Positions 49,791 to 60,028 of a DNA stretch of 64,000 nt are shown here, one piece after another. Source of the stretch: Chloroflexota bacterium (GTDB lineage: Bacteria; Chloroflexota; Anaerolineae; Anaerolineales; Villigracilaceae); the NCBI GenBank assembly GCA_023459215.1, contig JAEWVF010000026.1, forward strand, positions 1 through 64,000, given 5' to 3'. The notes under the pieces are model-generated. The model did no database searches and was not told the origin of the DNA. It saw nothing but the letters and a program-made list of their open reading frames with translations. Position 1 is the stretch's first letter. Each line of letters begins with the position of its first letter. Position numbers and translations under genes: made by a program.

Positions 49791-50621
49791 TCAAGTGGAG
49801 CGCCCCAGGAACCCGAACCAGCGCCGTTCTTTTTGGGCGGGCGGCTCTTCGTAAGTCTGGAAGCGGAATCCGCGAACTTTGACGGCTATCGCCGAGCAAT
49901 TATCATCGCTACCCTGTGAAATTGCCAGGTTTACCAGGGTTTCGCAGCAGGATTGAGCGGCGGCTGATTTTTGGATGGTTTCCTGGATTTGGGCGTCTTC
50001 GAGGGCGGCCCAGACTCCGTCGCTGAGCAGGACAACCCAATCGCCAACCTGGAGTTTGGTCAGCGAAAGATCGGGCTGGACGAACAGGGCCAATCCCAGG
50101 GCGCGGGTGAGAATGGAGCGCTGCTCGTGCTGGCGCACATATTCGGGCGGCAACATGCGCGCCCTGACCAGTTCGCCGACGCTGGTGTGATCGCTGGTCA
50201 GGCAGGTTGCCTGTCCATTGCGGATGAGGTAGGCCCGGCTATCGCCAATGTGGGCCAGGTGCAGGAAGTTCCCGGCCAGGTAGGCGGCCAGCAGGGTGGT
50301 GCCCATCCGCCCGCCGCCGAGCTGTTGGGCGGTTTTGTAGATTTCCAGGTTGGCATTTTCGGCGGCCTGTTGCAGGGATTTGGAGTAATTGCTGCCCGGC
50401 GGGCAGGCGCGCATCATCTGGCCTACCTGGTTGATGGCCAGGCTGCTGGCAACTTTGCCGTTTGAGTAGCCTCCCATGCCGTCTGCCAGGGCGAACAGGG
50501 AACCGGGGAATCGCACCGCAGCGGCGGGGACCAGGATTGCGTCCTGGTTTTCCTCGCGCACAGGGCCGGCGACGCTCAATCCGGCGCAATCGAATTCGGC
50601 CAGGGTGTACTGTTTGAGCAA
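49791..50621 (-). CDS. PP2C-family protein phosphatase
   Basis: A 276-residue metal-dependent Ser/Thr phosphatase. The motifs VREENQDAI, FALADGMGGYSNG, IGDSRAYLI, LLSDGVW and GSDDNCSAI give the full set of metal ligands. The start is taken as the TTG at 50621, which has AGGTGA upstream and follows the permease stop by 4 nt; the longer frame would run through the permease gene. It probably reverses phosphorylation by the kinase encoded next. Confidence 0.88.
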   Translation of the reverse strand: MLKQYTLAEFDCAGLSVAGPVREENQDAILVPAAAVRFPGSLFALADGMGGYSNGKVASSLAINQVGQMMRACPPGSNYSKSLQQAAENANLEIYKTAQQLGGGRMGTTLLAAYLAGNFLHLAHIGDSRAYLIRNGQATCLTSDHTSVGELVRARMLPPEYVRQHEQRSILTRALGLALFVQPDLSLTKLQVGDWVVLLSDGVWAALEDAQIQETIQKSAAAQSCCETLVNLAISQGSDDNCSAIAVKVRGFRFQTYEEPPAQKERRWFGFLGRST

Positions 50622-50625
50622 GGTT

Positions 50626-52065
50626 TCACCTGCGACGGGCAAAATAGGCAAACAGGCTGAGCAGCATCCAGGCGGCGGAAACGGCCAGCGCCAGTTGGCT
50701 GGCCTGGGCCAGGACTCCGCCGGCGCCCAGCCCGAAAGCCAGGGCGGAGATGGCGATGCCCAGGTTGAGCACAATTGTTGTGATGGGCAGCAAGCCATGC
50801 TTGAGCCAGTGGAAAGTCGGTGTGGCGGCGAAAGAGGCCAGGGTGAGTACGCCCAGGATGGCATACAGCAGGAAAGCGCCCAGGTTGGCAGCCAGGATCA
50901 GCCCCATCAGGGCCGGCAGGCCTCCCAAAATCCCCCAGCAGCCAATCAGCGCCGAGAGCAGGCCGAGCAGGATGACGGTGTAGTAGGGGGTGGCATATTT
51001 GGGATGCAAAACGCTGAGCAGGCCGGGCATTTCCGCATCCAGTGACATCGAGAAGCTGATGCGCACGCCGTTGTTCATCGCGCTGAGCATGGCCGCCAGA
51101 AGCGCAATGGCCGTGGCGAAGGCCAGCACCAGCATCAGCGCCAGCCCATTGCCTGAGAGCAGGCGGTCGCCAATCTGGATGGCCAGGTCGCCGACCGGGG
51201 CGCGCGAGGCCGGGTCGATCTGCCCGTTCAAGGCCGCACCAATCGCAAAGTAGACCAGCAGGTAGGAGAACGCGCCCTGGATGAGCAGGGCCAGGATAGA
51301 AGCGCGCGGGATGTCGCGGCCCGGATTTTCGGCGGAGGCGCTTAACGATGTGACCGCTTCAAACCCGACCATCAACATCATTGCCAGCGCCGCCTGGAAA
51401 ACCAACCCGCGAGCGCCTTGCGGCAGCAGGATTTGCTCGAAGGTCAGGCTTCCGGTCAGGCCAGCCGGGGCAAGACCGCGGAACAGAATGGCGAGTACGA
51501 TAAAAACTCCCAGGGCCAGCAGTTGCAGGGTGTTGAGCACCACGCTCGAAACGGTCGAGCCGGTGATTCCGCGCAGGGCCAGGAAGCCAATGAAGGCGGC
51601 GCAGGAAGCCGCCAGCAGGATTTGGCCGAAGGGAGTTGGCTGGTAGCCGAAGTGGCGCAGGCTGGCGTCGACCAGGATGCCCATAAAGGCAACCATCACG
51701 CCAGGATAAACCCAGTAATACAGGTGCGCAACCCAGCCGGTCAGGAATTTGGTGAAGTGGGCCAGGCCCGGCGGCAGCGGATGGGCGCTGTCGCGGAAAA
51801 CCTGTTCGGCGAAATGATAGGCGCTGCGCAGACCGGCTTCCGGGTAGCGCCGGGCGAGCTGGCCGAAGGAAAAGGCGGTCAGCAGGGCGGTGACCAGCGC
51901 CAGCAAGACTCCGGGCCAGATGCCGGGCAATCCGCTTTGCTGGGCGGCCAGTTGCGGCTGGTAGAGCAGCCAGGCAAAGGCCCCGGGGGCAACCAGGGTC
52001 ATGGCGTTGAGGGTGATGCCGGTCAGGCCGAGGGTTTTGCGGGGCGGCTTGGATGGGATATTCAT
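50626..52065 (-). CDS. APC-superfamily amino acid permease
   Basis: A 479-residue carrier with 12 or more membrane helices. The unwound first helix motif is NAMTLVAPGAFAWL, and FEAVTSLSASAENPGRDIPRA near residue 235 is typical of APC permeases. It takes up amino acids or amines in the cytoplasmic membrane; the substrate is unknown. Its ATG overlaps the small membrane protein gene upstream, and the kinase pair follows directly. Confidence 0.88.
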   Translation of the reverse strand: MNIPSKPPRKTLGLTGITLNAMTLVAPGAFAWLLYQPQLAAQQSGLPGIWPGVLLALVTALLTAFSFGQLARRYPEAGLRSAYHFAEQVFRDSAHPLPPGLAHFTKFLTGWVAHLYYWVYPGVMVAFMGILVDASLRHFGYQPTPFGQILLAASCAAFIGFLALRGITGSTVSSVVLNTLQLLALGVFIVLAILFRGLAPAGLTGSLTFEQILLPQGARGLVFQAALAMMLMVGFEAVTSLSASAENPGRDIPRASILALLIQGAFSYLLVYFAIGAALNGQIDPASRAPVGDLAIQIGDRLLSGNGLALMLVLAFATAIALLAAMLSAMNNGVRISFSMSLDAEMPGLLSVLHPKYATPYYTVILLGLLSALIGCWGILGGLPALMGLILAANLGAFLLYAILGVLTLASFAATPTFHWLKHGLLPITTIVLNLGIAISALAFGLGAGGVLAQASQLALAVSAAWMLLSLFAYFARRR

Positions 52066-52295
52066 GATGATTTTTCCTCGTTTGAGGATTTCAGCCAGGA
52101 TTCGAACTTTTCAAGAAAAAGGAATAAGGGCCAAAGCAGGGTGATACTGGCCGCCTGGACAAGATAACGCAACCAATCGATAGCTGGTTTGCCGCGCGGG
52201 GCGCTGCCCTCCAGGAAGATTTTGGCGGTCATGGCTCCCATGCCAAGATAGATTAATACGGCGGGTGAGATGGCTGATTGGGTTTCAGAATGCAT
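52062..52295 (-). CDS. Small membrane protein ahead of the APC permease
   Basis: A 77-residue protein with two likely membrane helices (about 8-28 and 45-62) and a charged C-terminus. It is not recognised as a family. The ATG at 52295 is preceded by AGGAA and its end overlaps the permease ATG (ATGA), so it may be an accessory subunit of the permease. Confidence 0.6.
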   Translation of the reverse strand: MHSETQSAISPAVLIYLGMGAMTAKIFLEGSAPRGKPAIDWLRYLVQAASITLLWPLFLFLEKFESWLKSSNEEKSS

Positions 52296-52323
52296 CGGTT
52301 TTCCTGCATTAATCGAAGAAATT

Positions 52324-52358
52324 GGCAGGATGGCTGTCCGCAAAACAACCATCCTGCC
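52324..52358 (-). terminator. Hairpin behind amtB
   Basis: The perfect 10-bp arms GGCAGGATGG / CCATCCTGCC enclose a 15-nt loop, 20 nt past the amtB stop. The T tract is weak. Confidence 0.6.
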
Positions 52359-52377
52359 CGTTGAGAGTGAACTTGGA

Positions 52378-53775
<1,398 letters not shown>

Positions 53776-53790
53776 TTTTCTCTCTCCTTT

Positions 53791-53897
53791 GTGAAACAAA
53801 GTTTGTTTTTCACGGTTGTGCAAACGCAGGCGCGGGAGCTATGGAGAAGGAGGCTTGGCAGGCCGGAGGTGTTTCACAACTCCCGCGCTCCTGCGTT
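53791..53897 (-). promoter_or_regulatory. Structured amtB leader
   Basis: Two stems lie between the predicted start site and the ATG. A large one has arms at 53823-53838 and 53880-53897 (AACGCAGG and GCGGGAG with a 2-nt bulge). A smaller GTGAAA/TTTCAC stem at 53791-53813 sits next to the ribosome binding site. No known riboswitch class was recognised. Confidence 0.5.
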
Positions 53898-53910
53898 CAG
53901 CACTGTTGAC

Positions 53911-54005
53911 ATTCTATGCTGGCCGAATTTCAAAAACCATTACCCTTATGGACAATCTTTCCGGCTGCTTTTGAACCAAAAATGATCTGTCCTGACCCAA
54001 ATGGG
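53911..54005 (-). promoter_or_regulatory. amtB promoter with shared upstream box
   Basis: Read on the minus strand, TAGAAT (53911-53916) is the -10. A 21-nt box at 53939-53959 lies exactly 22 bp upstream, and an inverted repeat CCC-AAAT-GGG lies at 53996-54005. The permease gene at 54006 has the same arrangement (19 of 21 box positions identical). No -35 consensus is present, as expected for an activator-dependent promoter. Confidence 0.65.
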
Positions 54006-55307
54006 TTAATACCAGCCGATTTGGCCTTTCAATAAAACCAACAGGGAGGCGATAACCATCAGCAGCAGGGTTGGCGGCGCAGCCAGCAGGATCCAGCGTT
54101 TCCAGCCCACGTTGCCGTGGTGATGCTCGGCATAGGCGTATGCAACCACGTTGGCCGAGGCTCCGATCGGGGTCAGGTTGCCGCCGATGTCCACGCCCAG
54201 GGCCAGCGACCAGACCATCAGCGCCAGGGCCGGCATTTCCGGCATGGCCGCCAGGTCTTTGAGCACGTAGCTCATTGCCAGCGCCAGCGGAACGTTATCC
54301 AGCACGCCGCTTAAAAGTCCCGGCCCCCAGTGTAGGGCCATTACCAGGCTTTCGGGTGAGGAGGCCACCCCGGCCAATGCTCCGGCCAGCATTTCGAAGA
54401 GATGCACCTTTTCCAGCCCGCCAATCAGAATAAAAAGGCCGGCAAAAAACAGGATGCTTTCACCATCCACGCGCAGGATGGCTTTTTTGCGCTGGTCGTC
54501 GCGCAGGGCGATGACGGCGATTCCAGCCGGGATGAGCGCGGCGACGGCTGCGGTAATCGGCAGTCCGCTCCATTCGCTGAGCGGGATGTGGAAAACCAGC
54601 AGAATCACGGCCATAATGAAACCGGTCAGGCCGACCCTGGTCAGGTGCGCGTGCAGGGGTTCGGTTTGCAGCGCTTCGATGTCTGCAATCGTTTCGGGAG
54701 TCAGGGCCACATGGGCGCTTTTGAGCGCCTTGCGGTTGGTCAGGTAGAAAACGCCGAGCAAGATGATTGAACCTAGCAGGGCGATTGGCCCGGTATGGGT
54801 CACGAAATCGGCGAAGTTGAATCCGAGGGTGGTGCCCAGGATGACGTTGGGCGGATCGCCCACGAGCGTGGCCGCGCCGCCGGTATTGGCGGCGCATACC
54901 TCGGCGATAATCAGCGGAATCGGGTCGAGGTTGAGCAACCGGCAGAGTTGGATGGTCAGCGCGGACAGGAACAACATCACCGTGATGCTGTCCATGAACG
55001 CGGCCAGGAAAGCCGCCATCAAAACCAATACAGCGAACAACGCCGACGGGTGGTAGTTGACTTTCCGCACGGCATTCATCGCCAGCCAGGAGAAGAATCC
55101 GGCCTCTTGCAGGATCGAAATCAGCAAAAACATGCCTGCCAGCAGCCCAATCGTTTCCCAACTGATGTAGCTCAGGGCTTCTTCGATGCTCAAAACGCCG
55201 AATGCCACCAGCAGCGCTCCGCCCAGCAGCGCTACCCAATGCCTGGGGAATTTTTCGCTGGCGATTGCCAGGTAAGCGACAAAAAAGATTAAGATTGCGG
55301 TGACCAT
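54006..55307 (-). CDS. ArsB/NhaD-like permease (SLC13/IT superfamily)
   Basis: A 433-residue protein with about eleven membrane helices. The conserved NTGGAATLVGDPPNVILG (first half) and LGVDIGGNLTPIGASANVV (second half) mark the ion-transporter superfamily that includes ArsB, NhaD and citrate or dicarboxylate carriers. No arsenic genes are nearby. The ATG at 55307 fits the promoter at 55350; the longer frame from 55388 would begin upstream of the predicted transcript. Its place between amtB and glnE and the promoter box shared with amtB suggest a nitrogen- or carbon-status role. Confidence 0.85.
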   Translation of the reverse strand: MVTAILIFFVAYLAIASEKFPRHWVALLGGALLVAFGVLSIEEALSYISWETIGLLAGMFLLISILQEAGFFSWLAMNAVRKVNYHPSALFAVLVLMAAFLAAFMDSITVMLFLSALTIQLCRLLNLDPIPLIIAEVCAANTGGAATLVGDPPNVILGTTLGFNFADFVTHTGPIALLGSIILLGVFYLTNRKALKSAHVALTPETIADIEALQTEPLHAHLTRVGLTGFIMAVILLVFHIPLSEWSGLPITAAVAALIPAGIAVIALRDDQRKKAILRVDGESILFFAGLFILIGGLEKVHLFEMLAGALAGVASSPESLVMALHWGPGLLSGVLDNVPLALAMSYVLKDLAAMPEMPALALMVWSLALGVDIGGNLTPIGASANVVAYAYAEHHHGNVGWKRWILLAAPPTLLLMVIASLLVLLKGQIGWY

Positions 55308-55349
55308 AGGGCTTATCCCTGAATCAAAATTTGGCGTGACACTGCCAGG

Positions 55350-55445
55350 ATTGTAAAGACAGGTTCGGCCCCTTGAAATTACCCTCATGGAGAATCTTGT
55401 TGATGATCTTTTTGGCGAGTGCGCAATTCTTATGCCCCAAATGGG
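55350..55445 (-). promoter_or_regulatory. Permease promoter with box shared with amtB
   Basis: On the minus strand the -10 is TACAAT (55350-55355). The 21-nt box is at 55378-55398, again exactly 22 bp upstream, and CCC-AAAT-GGG is at 55436-55445, 37 bp further (36 bp at amtB). Confidence 0.65.
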
Positions 55446-55486
55446 TACTTCTTGCGTACTGTTTCTATGGAAAAGGTCAATTCGCT

Positions 55487-55492
55487 TATAAT
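55487..55492 (+). promoter_or_regulatory. glnE -10 hexamer
   Basis: A perfect TATAAT ends 7 nt before the ATG at 55500, so the transcript would begin at or next to the start codon (leaderless). No good -35 is seen. Confidence 0.5.
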
Positions 55493-55499
55493 TTCAATC

Positions 55500-58400
55500 A
55501 TGGAAAATCCTCTGCGCGCCGACCAACTCCTCAACCCTGATTTCTCCGAAATTGCCGCGCAATCCCTGCTCGACACCCTCGGATTTACCGACAGCCCGGC
55601 TCACCTGCGCCGTTTGCGCCGCATGGCCGCCTCCAGCCCGCAGGTGGCCGCCGCGATGGGCGAACTCCTGCCGCACCTGTTGGCCAGCTTGGCTGCCTGC
55701 GCGGACCCCGACCAGGCCTTGATTAATCTGGAGCGTTTCGCTGGAGATGGTCAGGCGGTTGCGATTTTTAGCAAACTGGCTGAGTATCCGCGCGCCCTGG
55801 AAATTCTCGTTACAATCTTTGCGGGTAGCCAATTTCTGACCGAGATTTTGTTGCGCTCTCCGGGCCGGCTCGACCTGCTAACGGATCGTGAAGCCTTGAC
55901 CCGCTTGAAGAAAGCTGAAAATTACGAGACCGAAGGCCTCGAATCGATGCGCGCCCTGGCCGCGCCGGGTGCAGAGTTGGATGCATTGCGCCGTTACCAG
56001 CACGGTGAGTTGTTGCGCATCGGCGCCTGTGACCTGCTCGACCTGTACGATTTACCGACCGTCACGGCCCAACTGTCGGCCCTGGCCGATGGCATGACTC
56101 GCGCTTGTCTGGCTTATGCCAGCGACCGCACTGGTGTTTCTCCCCAGGGATTTGTTGTCCTGGCGATGGGCAAACTGGGCGGTCGCGAACTGAACTACAG
56201 TTCCGATATCGATTTGCTCTTTCTGGCCGATTTCGAAAGCCCTGAGAAAGTCCGTCTGGGCCAGCAGTTCATCGAGGCGTTGTCCAGTGTCACCCCGGAG
56301 GGCTTCCTGTATCGAGTCGATATGCGCCTGCGGCCCTGGGGGCGGGATGGCAGCCTGATCAGCACCCTGCAAGGCTACCTGGATTACCTCAACAAACACG
56401 CCCGCCTGTGGGAAAAACAGGCCCTGATCAAAGCCCGGCCCATCGCCGGCGATTTTGACCTCGGGCTTGATTTCCGCCGCGAAATCGAACCGGTTATCTT
56501 TGGCCAAAATCCCGAAACCGTGCGCGCCAGCGTCCATGCCATGAAACAGCGCACCGAGGAACTCCTGCGCCAAAAAGGACGCGGCTGGGGCGAGGTTAAG
56601 CTGGGCGAAGGCTCGATTCGCGATGTCGAATTTGTTGTCCAGTTCATGCAATTGGCTTATGGCGAGAATCCGCGCCTGCGCAAGCGCGCCACCCTGGTTG
56701 CGATTACCCGCCTGGTCCGCTTTGGTCACCTGGCCGCTCCCGAGGGCCGCACCCTGGCAGACGGTTATATTTTCCTGCGCACGGTCGAGCATTTCCTGCA
56801 AATGATGCACTACCGCCAGACGTACACCCTGCCCAGCGAACCGGGTGCGTTGACCCTGCTTGCCCGTCGGTTGGGATTCCGCGGTTCGGCCAGCGAAGCC
56901 CGTGAAAAGATGCTTGAACGCTACCAGCGCCACAGCCAGGCCATTCGCGCCATTTACGCCAAATATATCGGCGGTATCGAAACCGCCCCGGCTGCCAGGC
57001 AGGTCGAAACCGAAGCGCCCAATCCGGTTGTCCAGCAACACCTGGCCCGTTTGGATGCCGAGTACGCCAACATTTTCAATCCCGAGGAGATTCACAAACA
57101 TGCCCTGATGGCAGAATCGCTCGACAGCGAGAACCTGGTTCGCCTCGAGGCGCGTCCGCTGGATGATGACCGCTGGCAGGTGACGATTGTTGCCTACGAT
57201 TACCTGGGGGAATTGTCCCTGATTTGCGGCCTGTTCTTTGTCTATGGGCTGGATATCCAGGCTGGTGAGATTTTCACTTACGAGCCGCTGGATCGGCCCA
57301 CCCGCGACCTGCCCCTGCGCGCGACTGAATCGACTCCGCCCTCGGCTTCGCGCAAAATTGTGGATGTGTTTACCGTTATGCCGGTTTCCGCCCGCCCTGA
57401 CGCCGAAACCTGGCAGCGTTATACCGATGAGTTGGCTGCCCTCCTGCGCCTGATGCATCGCGGCCAGCGCCGTGAAGCGCGCAGCGAACTGGCCAAACGG
57501 GTTGGGGCGACCTTCCAGAAAATCCTGGTTGCTCCCGAACCCCTCTTCCCGATTGAGATCAAAATCGATAACCGCAGTTCGGCGCGTTATACCGCCCTGC
57601 GCTTGGATGCTCCCGATACAATCGGCTTCCTGTATGAATTTACCAACGCCCTGTCCCTGACGCGCACCTACATCGCCCGCATGGTGGTGGAGACGCACGG
57701 CAGCCGGGTCAACGATTTGCTCTTCGTCACCGATAAAGATGGGCGCAAAATCACCTCTTACCAGAAGCAGCGCGAACTGCGCACGGCGGCGGTGCTGATC
57801 AAGCATTTCACCCACCTCCTGCCGCGCTGCCCAAATCCCGCTTCGGCCCTGCTCCACTTCCGCGAGTTTATCGAAAAACTCTTCGAGCGCCCCAACTGGC
57901 CCGATGAACTCTCCTCCATCGAACGCCCCGAAGTGCTTGGCAACCTGGCCCAATTGCTCGGCGTCAGCGATTTCCTCTGGGACGATTTCCTGCGCATGCA
58001 GTACACCAACCTCTTCCCGGTGGTTTCCGACCTGACCGCCCTCGACACGGCCAAATCGCGCCAGCAGTTACAGGCGGAGTTGGAAGAAGCCTTGAAGCAG
58101 GTTCATTTCGGCCCCCAGGCTCCGCGCGAGGATGCGCCCTGGCGCAAAGTGCTCAACGATTTCAAGGACCGCGAGATGTTCCGCCTCGATATGCGCCACC
58201 TGCTCGGTCATACCCGCGAGTTTTGGGATTTCTCTGCCGAATTGACCGATCTGACCGAGGTGATTGTCAACAACGTTTATTACCTGTGCGCCGAAGATTT
58301 GCGCAGCCTGCACGGCCACCCGCGCCGCGCGGACGGCTCCGTCTCGCAAATGAGCATCCTGGCCCTGGGCAAGTGCGGCGGGCGCGAATTGGGCTTTGCC

Positions 58401-59195
58401 TCCGATATCGAATTGATGTTCCTGTACGATGAAGAAGGCGAAACGGATGGTCCGCAGATTATCCCCGCCTCCGAGTTTCACGAAAAAGTGGTGCGCGATT
58501 TCCTGGCCGCCATCCAGGCCCGCCAGGAAGGTATTTTCCAGGTCGATTTGCAACTGCGTCCGTATGGCAAGGCCGGAAATATGGCCGTTTCCCTCGATTC
58601 GTTCCGCCGTTATTACGCTCCCGAAGGCCCGGCCTGGGCTTATGAGCGCCAGGCGCTGGTCAAGATGCGACCGGTTGCGGGCGATCCGATCCTGGGTGCG
58701 CAAGCCTGTGCGTTACGCGATTCTTTCGTATATACGGGCATTCCCTTCGATGCGACCGCCATGCGCGCCATGCGCGAACGCCAGGTGCGCCACCTCGTCT
58801 CAGCCGGGACTTTCAACGCCAAATACAGTCCCGGCGGGCTGGTCGATATCGAATACCTGATCCAGGGTTTGCAGATTACGCACGGCGCCGCCAACCCGGC
58901 CCTGCGCCAGCCGAACATTCGCCAGTGCATGGATGCGCTGCATCGCGCCGGAATCCTGGACGATAACGATTACACCCGCCTGCACAAGGCCCACACCTTC
59001 CTGCGCTGGCTGATTGACTCAATGCGCGTCGTGCGTGGCAATGCCAAGGATGTCAACGTCCCGGCCTATGGCAGCGAGGAGTTTGCCTTTCTGGCCCGCC
59101 GCCTGCGCTATGCCAACGAAACCGAGCGCCTGCGCGACGACCTGGTGCGCTATCAAACCGACGTGCAGGAAATCAACGCCAGGCTGCTGACTTAA
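55500..59195 (+). CDS. glnE: Glutamine synthetase adenylyltransferase with central ACT-like domains
   Basis: A 1231-residue bifunctional enzyme that adds or removes AMP on glutamine synthetase. Two nucleotidyltransferase domains are clear: GKLGGRELNYSSDID (D236/D238) and GKCGGRELGFASDIE near residue 965, where the second acidic residue is Glu. Between them, at about 555-630 and 690-760, are two ACT-like segments (WQVTIVAYDYLGELSLICG and YTALRLDAPDTIGFLYEF), as found in the uridylyltransferase GlnD and not in enterobacterial GlnE. The protein is about 30 percent longer than E. coli GlnE. ATG 55500 is chosen from the -10 position; ATG 55467 is possible. Confidence 0.9.
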   Translation: MENPLRADQLLNPDFSEIAAQSLLDTLGFTDSPAHLRRLRRMAASSPQVAAAMGELLPHLLASLAACADPDQALINLERFAGDGQAVAIFSKLAEYPRALEILVTIFAGSQFLTEILLRSPGRLDLLTDREALTRLKKAENYETEGLESMRALAAPGAELDALRRYQHGELLRIGACDLLDLYDLPTVTAQLSALADGMTRACLAYASDRTGVSPQGFVVLAMGKLGGRELNYSSDIDLLFLADFESPEKVRLGQQFIEALSSVTPEGFLYRVDMRLRPWGRDGSLISTLQGYLDYLNKHARLWEKQALIKARPIAGDFDLGLDFRREIEPVIFGQNPETVRASVHAMKQRTEELLRQKGRGWGEVKLGEGSIRDVEFVVQFMQLAYGENPRLRKRATLVAITRLVRFGHLAAPEGRTLADGYIFLRTVEHFLQMMHYRQTYTLPSEPGALTLLARRLGFRGSASEAREKMLERYQRHSQAIRAIYAKYIGGIETAPAARQVETEAPNPVVQQHLARLDAEYANIFNPEEIHKHALMAESLDSENLVRLEARPLDDDRWQVTIVAYDYLGELSLICGLFFVYGLDIQAGEIFTYEPLDRPTRDLPLRATESTPPSASRKIVDVFTVMPVSARPDAETWQRYTDELAALLRLMHRGQRREARSELAKRVGATFQKILVAPEPLFPIEIKIDNRSSARYTALRLDAPDTIGFLYEFTNALSLTRTYIARMVVETHGSRVNDLLFVTDKDGRKITSYQKQRELRTAAVLIKHFTHLLPRCPNPASALLHFREFIEKLFERPNWPDELSSIERPEVLGNLAQLLGVSDFLWDDFLRMQYTNLFPVVSDLTALDTAKSRQQLQAELEEALKQVHFGPQAPREDAPWRKVLNDFKDREMFRLDMRHLLGHTREFWDFSAELTDLTEVIVNNVYYLCAEDLRSLHGHPRRADGSVSQMSILALGKCGGRELGFASDIELMFLYDEEGETDGPQIIPASEFHEKVVRDFLAAIQARQEGIFQVDLQLRPYGKAGNMAVSLDSFRRYYAPEGPAWAYERQALVKMRPVAGDPILGAQACALRDSFVYTGIPFDATAMRAMRERQVRHLVSAGTFNAKYSPGGLVDIEYLIQGLQITHGAANPALRQPNIRQCMDALHRAGILDDNDYTRLHKAHTFLRWLIDSMRVVRGNAKDVNVPAYGSEEFAFLARRLRYANETERLRDDLVRYQTDVQEINARLLT

Positions 59196-59202
59196 ATTCC
59201 AA

Positions 59203-59236
59203 GCCCTGAGCGAAGCGATGAGCGCAGTCGAAGGGC
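59203..59236 (+). repeat. Second copy of the gccctgagcg ... gtcgaagggc element
   Basis: The same pair of inverted words as at 3597-3640 follows glnE directly and overlaps its terminator stem. Confidence 0.5.
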
Positions 59237-59282
59237 GGTTTGGTAACACTTGTCCTTCGACTGCGCTGTATATTTTTTTTTT
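59221..59282 (+). terminator. glnE terminator
   Basis: The perfect 14-bp arms AGCGCAGTCGAAGG / CCTTCGACTGCGCT are followed by T10. Confidence 0.88.
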
Positions 59283-59311
59283 ATAAGGCTTTGCTCGGGA
59301 ATTGTTTATAG

Positions 59312-60013
59312 CTAAAACGGCCTGAAACTTGTCCCCCGGTCGAATACATCCTCATTCTCGGCCTTTTTAAGGAAGGAAACCAGCCCATAAGTGAACGGGG
59401 TCATCAGGGCTTCGACTGCCACCTTGAACAGGTAATTGCTGACCAGCAGCATGGCGAACAAACTCCATGGGAATACGCCAAAAACCGTTGCCACCAGCAC
59501 AAAAGCAGCCGTGTCGACCAACTGCCCGACCAGGGTGCTGCCAATCGTGCGCAGCCACAGGTGGCGGCCCTCCGTCCAGACTTTCATCCGCGCCAGCACC
59601 ACCGCGTTGGAAAATTCTCCCGTCCAGTAACCAGCCAGTGAACCCAGCACAATGCCTCCGCTCGACATCCCGCCCAGGATGGCGGCATAGGCCGCGTCAC
59701 CGGCGTAACCCTGCCAGGTGGCCTCGCCCGGCAGGATGCTGACCAGCCAGAAAACGGCTGCCGAGAGCGCCAGGGCGAAGAAGCCCATCCAGATTACCCG
59801 GCGCGAGCGTTTGAAGCCATAAACTTCGGTCAGGATGTCGCCAAAGATATAACCCAGCGGGAACAGGATTGTCCCGGCATCAAAGGCCAGCGGGAAACTG
59901 CCGATGCTGATTTTCAGGTCGACGATTTTTGCCGAAGAGGCAACATTGCTGACTACCAGAACGGTGATGAAGAACGCCATCACAATGTCGTAATATTTGT
60001 AAGATTTTTCCAT
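59312..60013 (-). CDS. yhhQ: Queuosine precursor transporter
   Basis: A 233-residue membrane protein of the YhhQ/VUT family, which imports queuosine precursors for tRNA modification. DAGTILFPLGYIFGDILTEVYGFKRSRRVIW near residues 44-75 is the family signature, and about six helices are visible. GGAG precedes the ATG. A hairpin in the leader could be regulatory. Confidence 0.9.
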   Translation of the reverse strand: MEKSYKYYDIVMAFFITVLVVSNVASSAKIVDLKISIGSFPLAFDAGTILFPLGYIFGDILTEVYGFKRSRRVIWMGFFALALSAAVFWLVSILPGEATWQGYAGDAAYAAILGGMSSGGIVLGSLAGYWTGEFSNAVVLARMKVWTEGRHLWLRTIGSTLVGQLVDTAAFVLVATVFGVFPWSLFAMLLVSNYLFKVAVEALMTPFTYGLVSFLKKAENEDVFDRGTSFRPF

Positions 60014-60028
60014 CCAATTCTCCTTAAG

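Noticed and set aside
55389..55499. Upstream start codons for glnE near 55419
   Set aside because: They would place the protein start upstream of the only good -10 hexamer and inside the permease promoter region; 55500 fits better.
56052..57953. Long minus-strand open frame of 633 codons
   Set aside because: It lies wholly opposite glnE, whose protein motifs are unambiguous; high GC leaves the antisense frame open.
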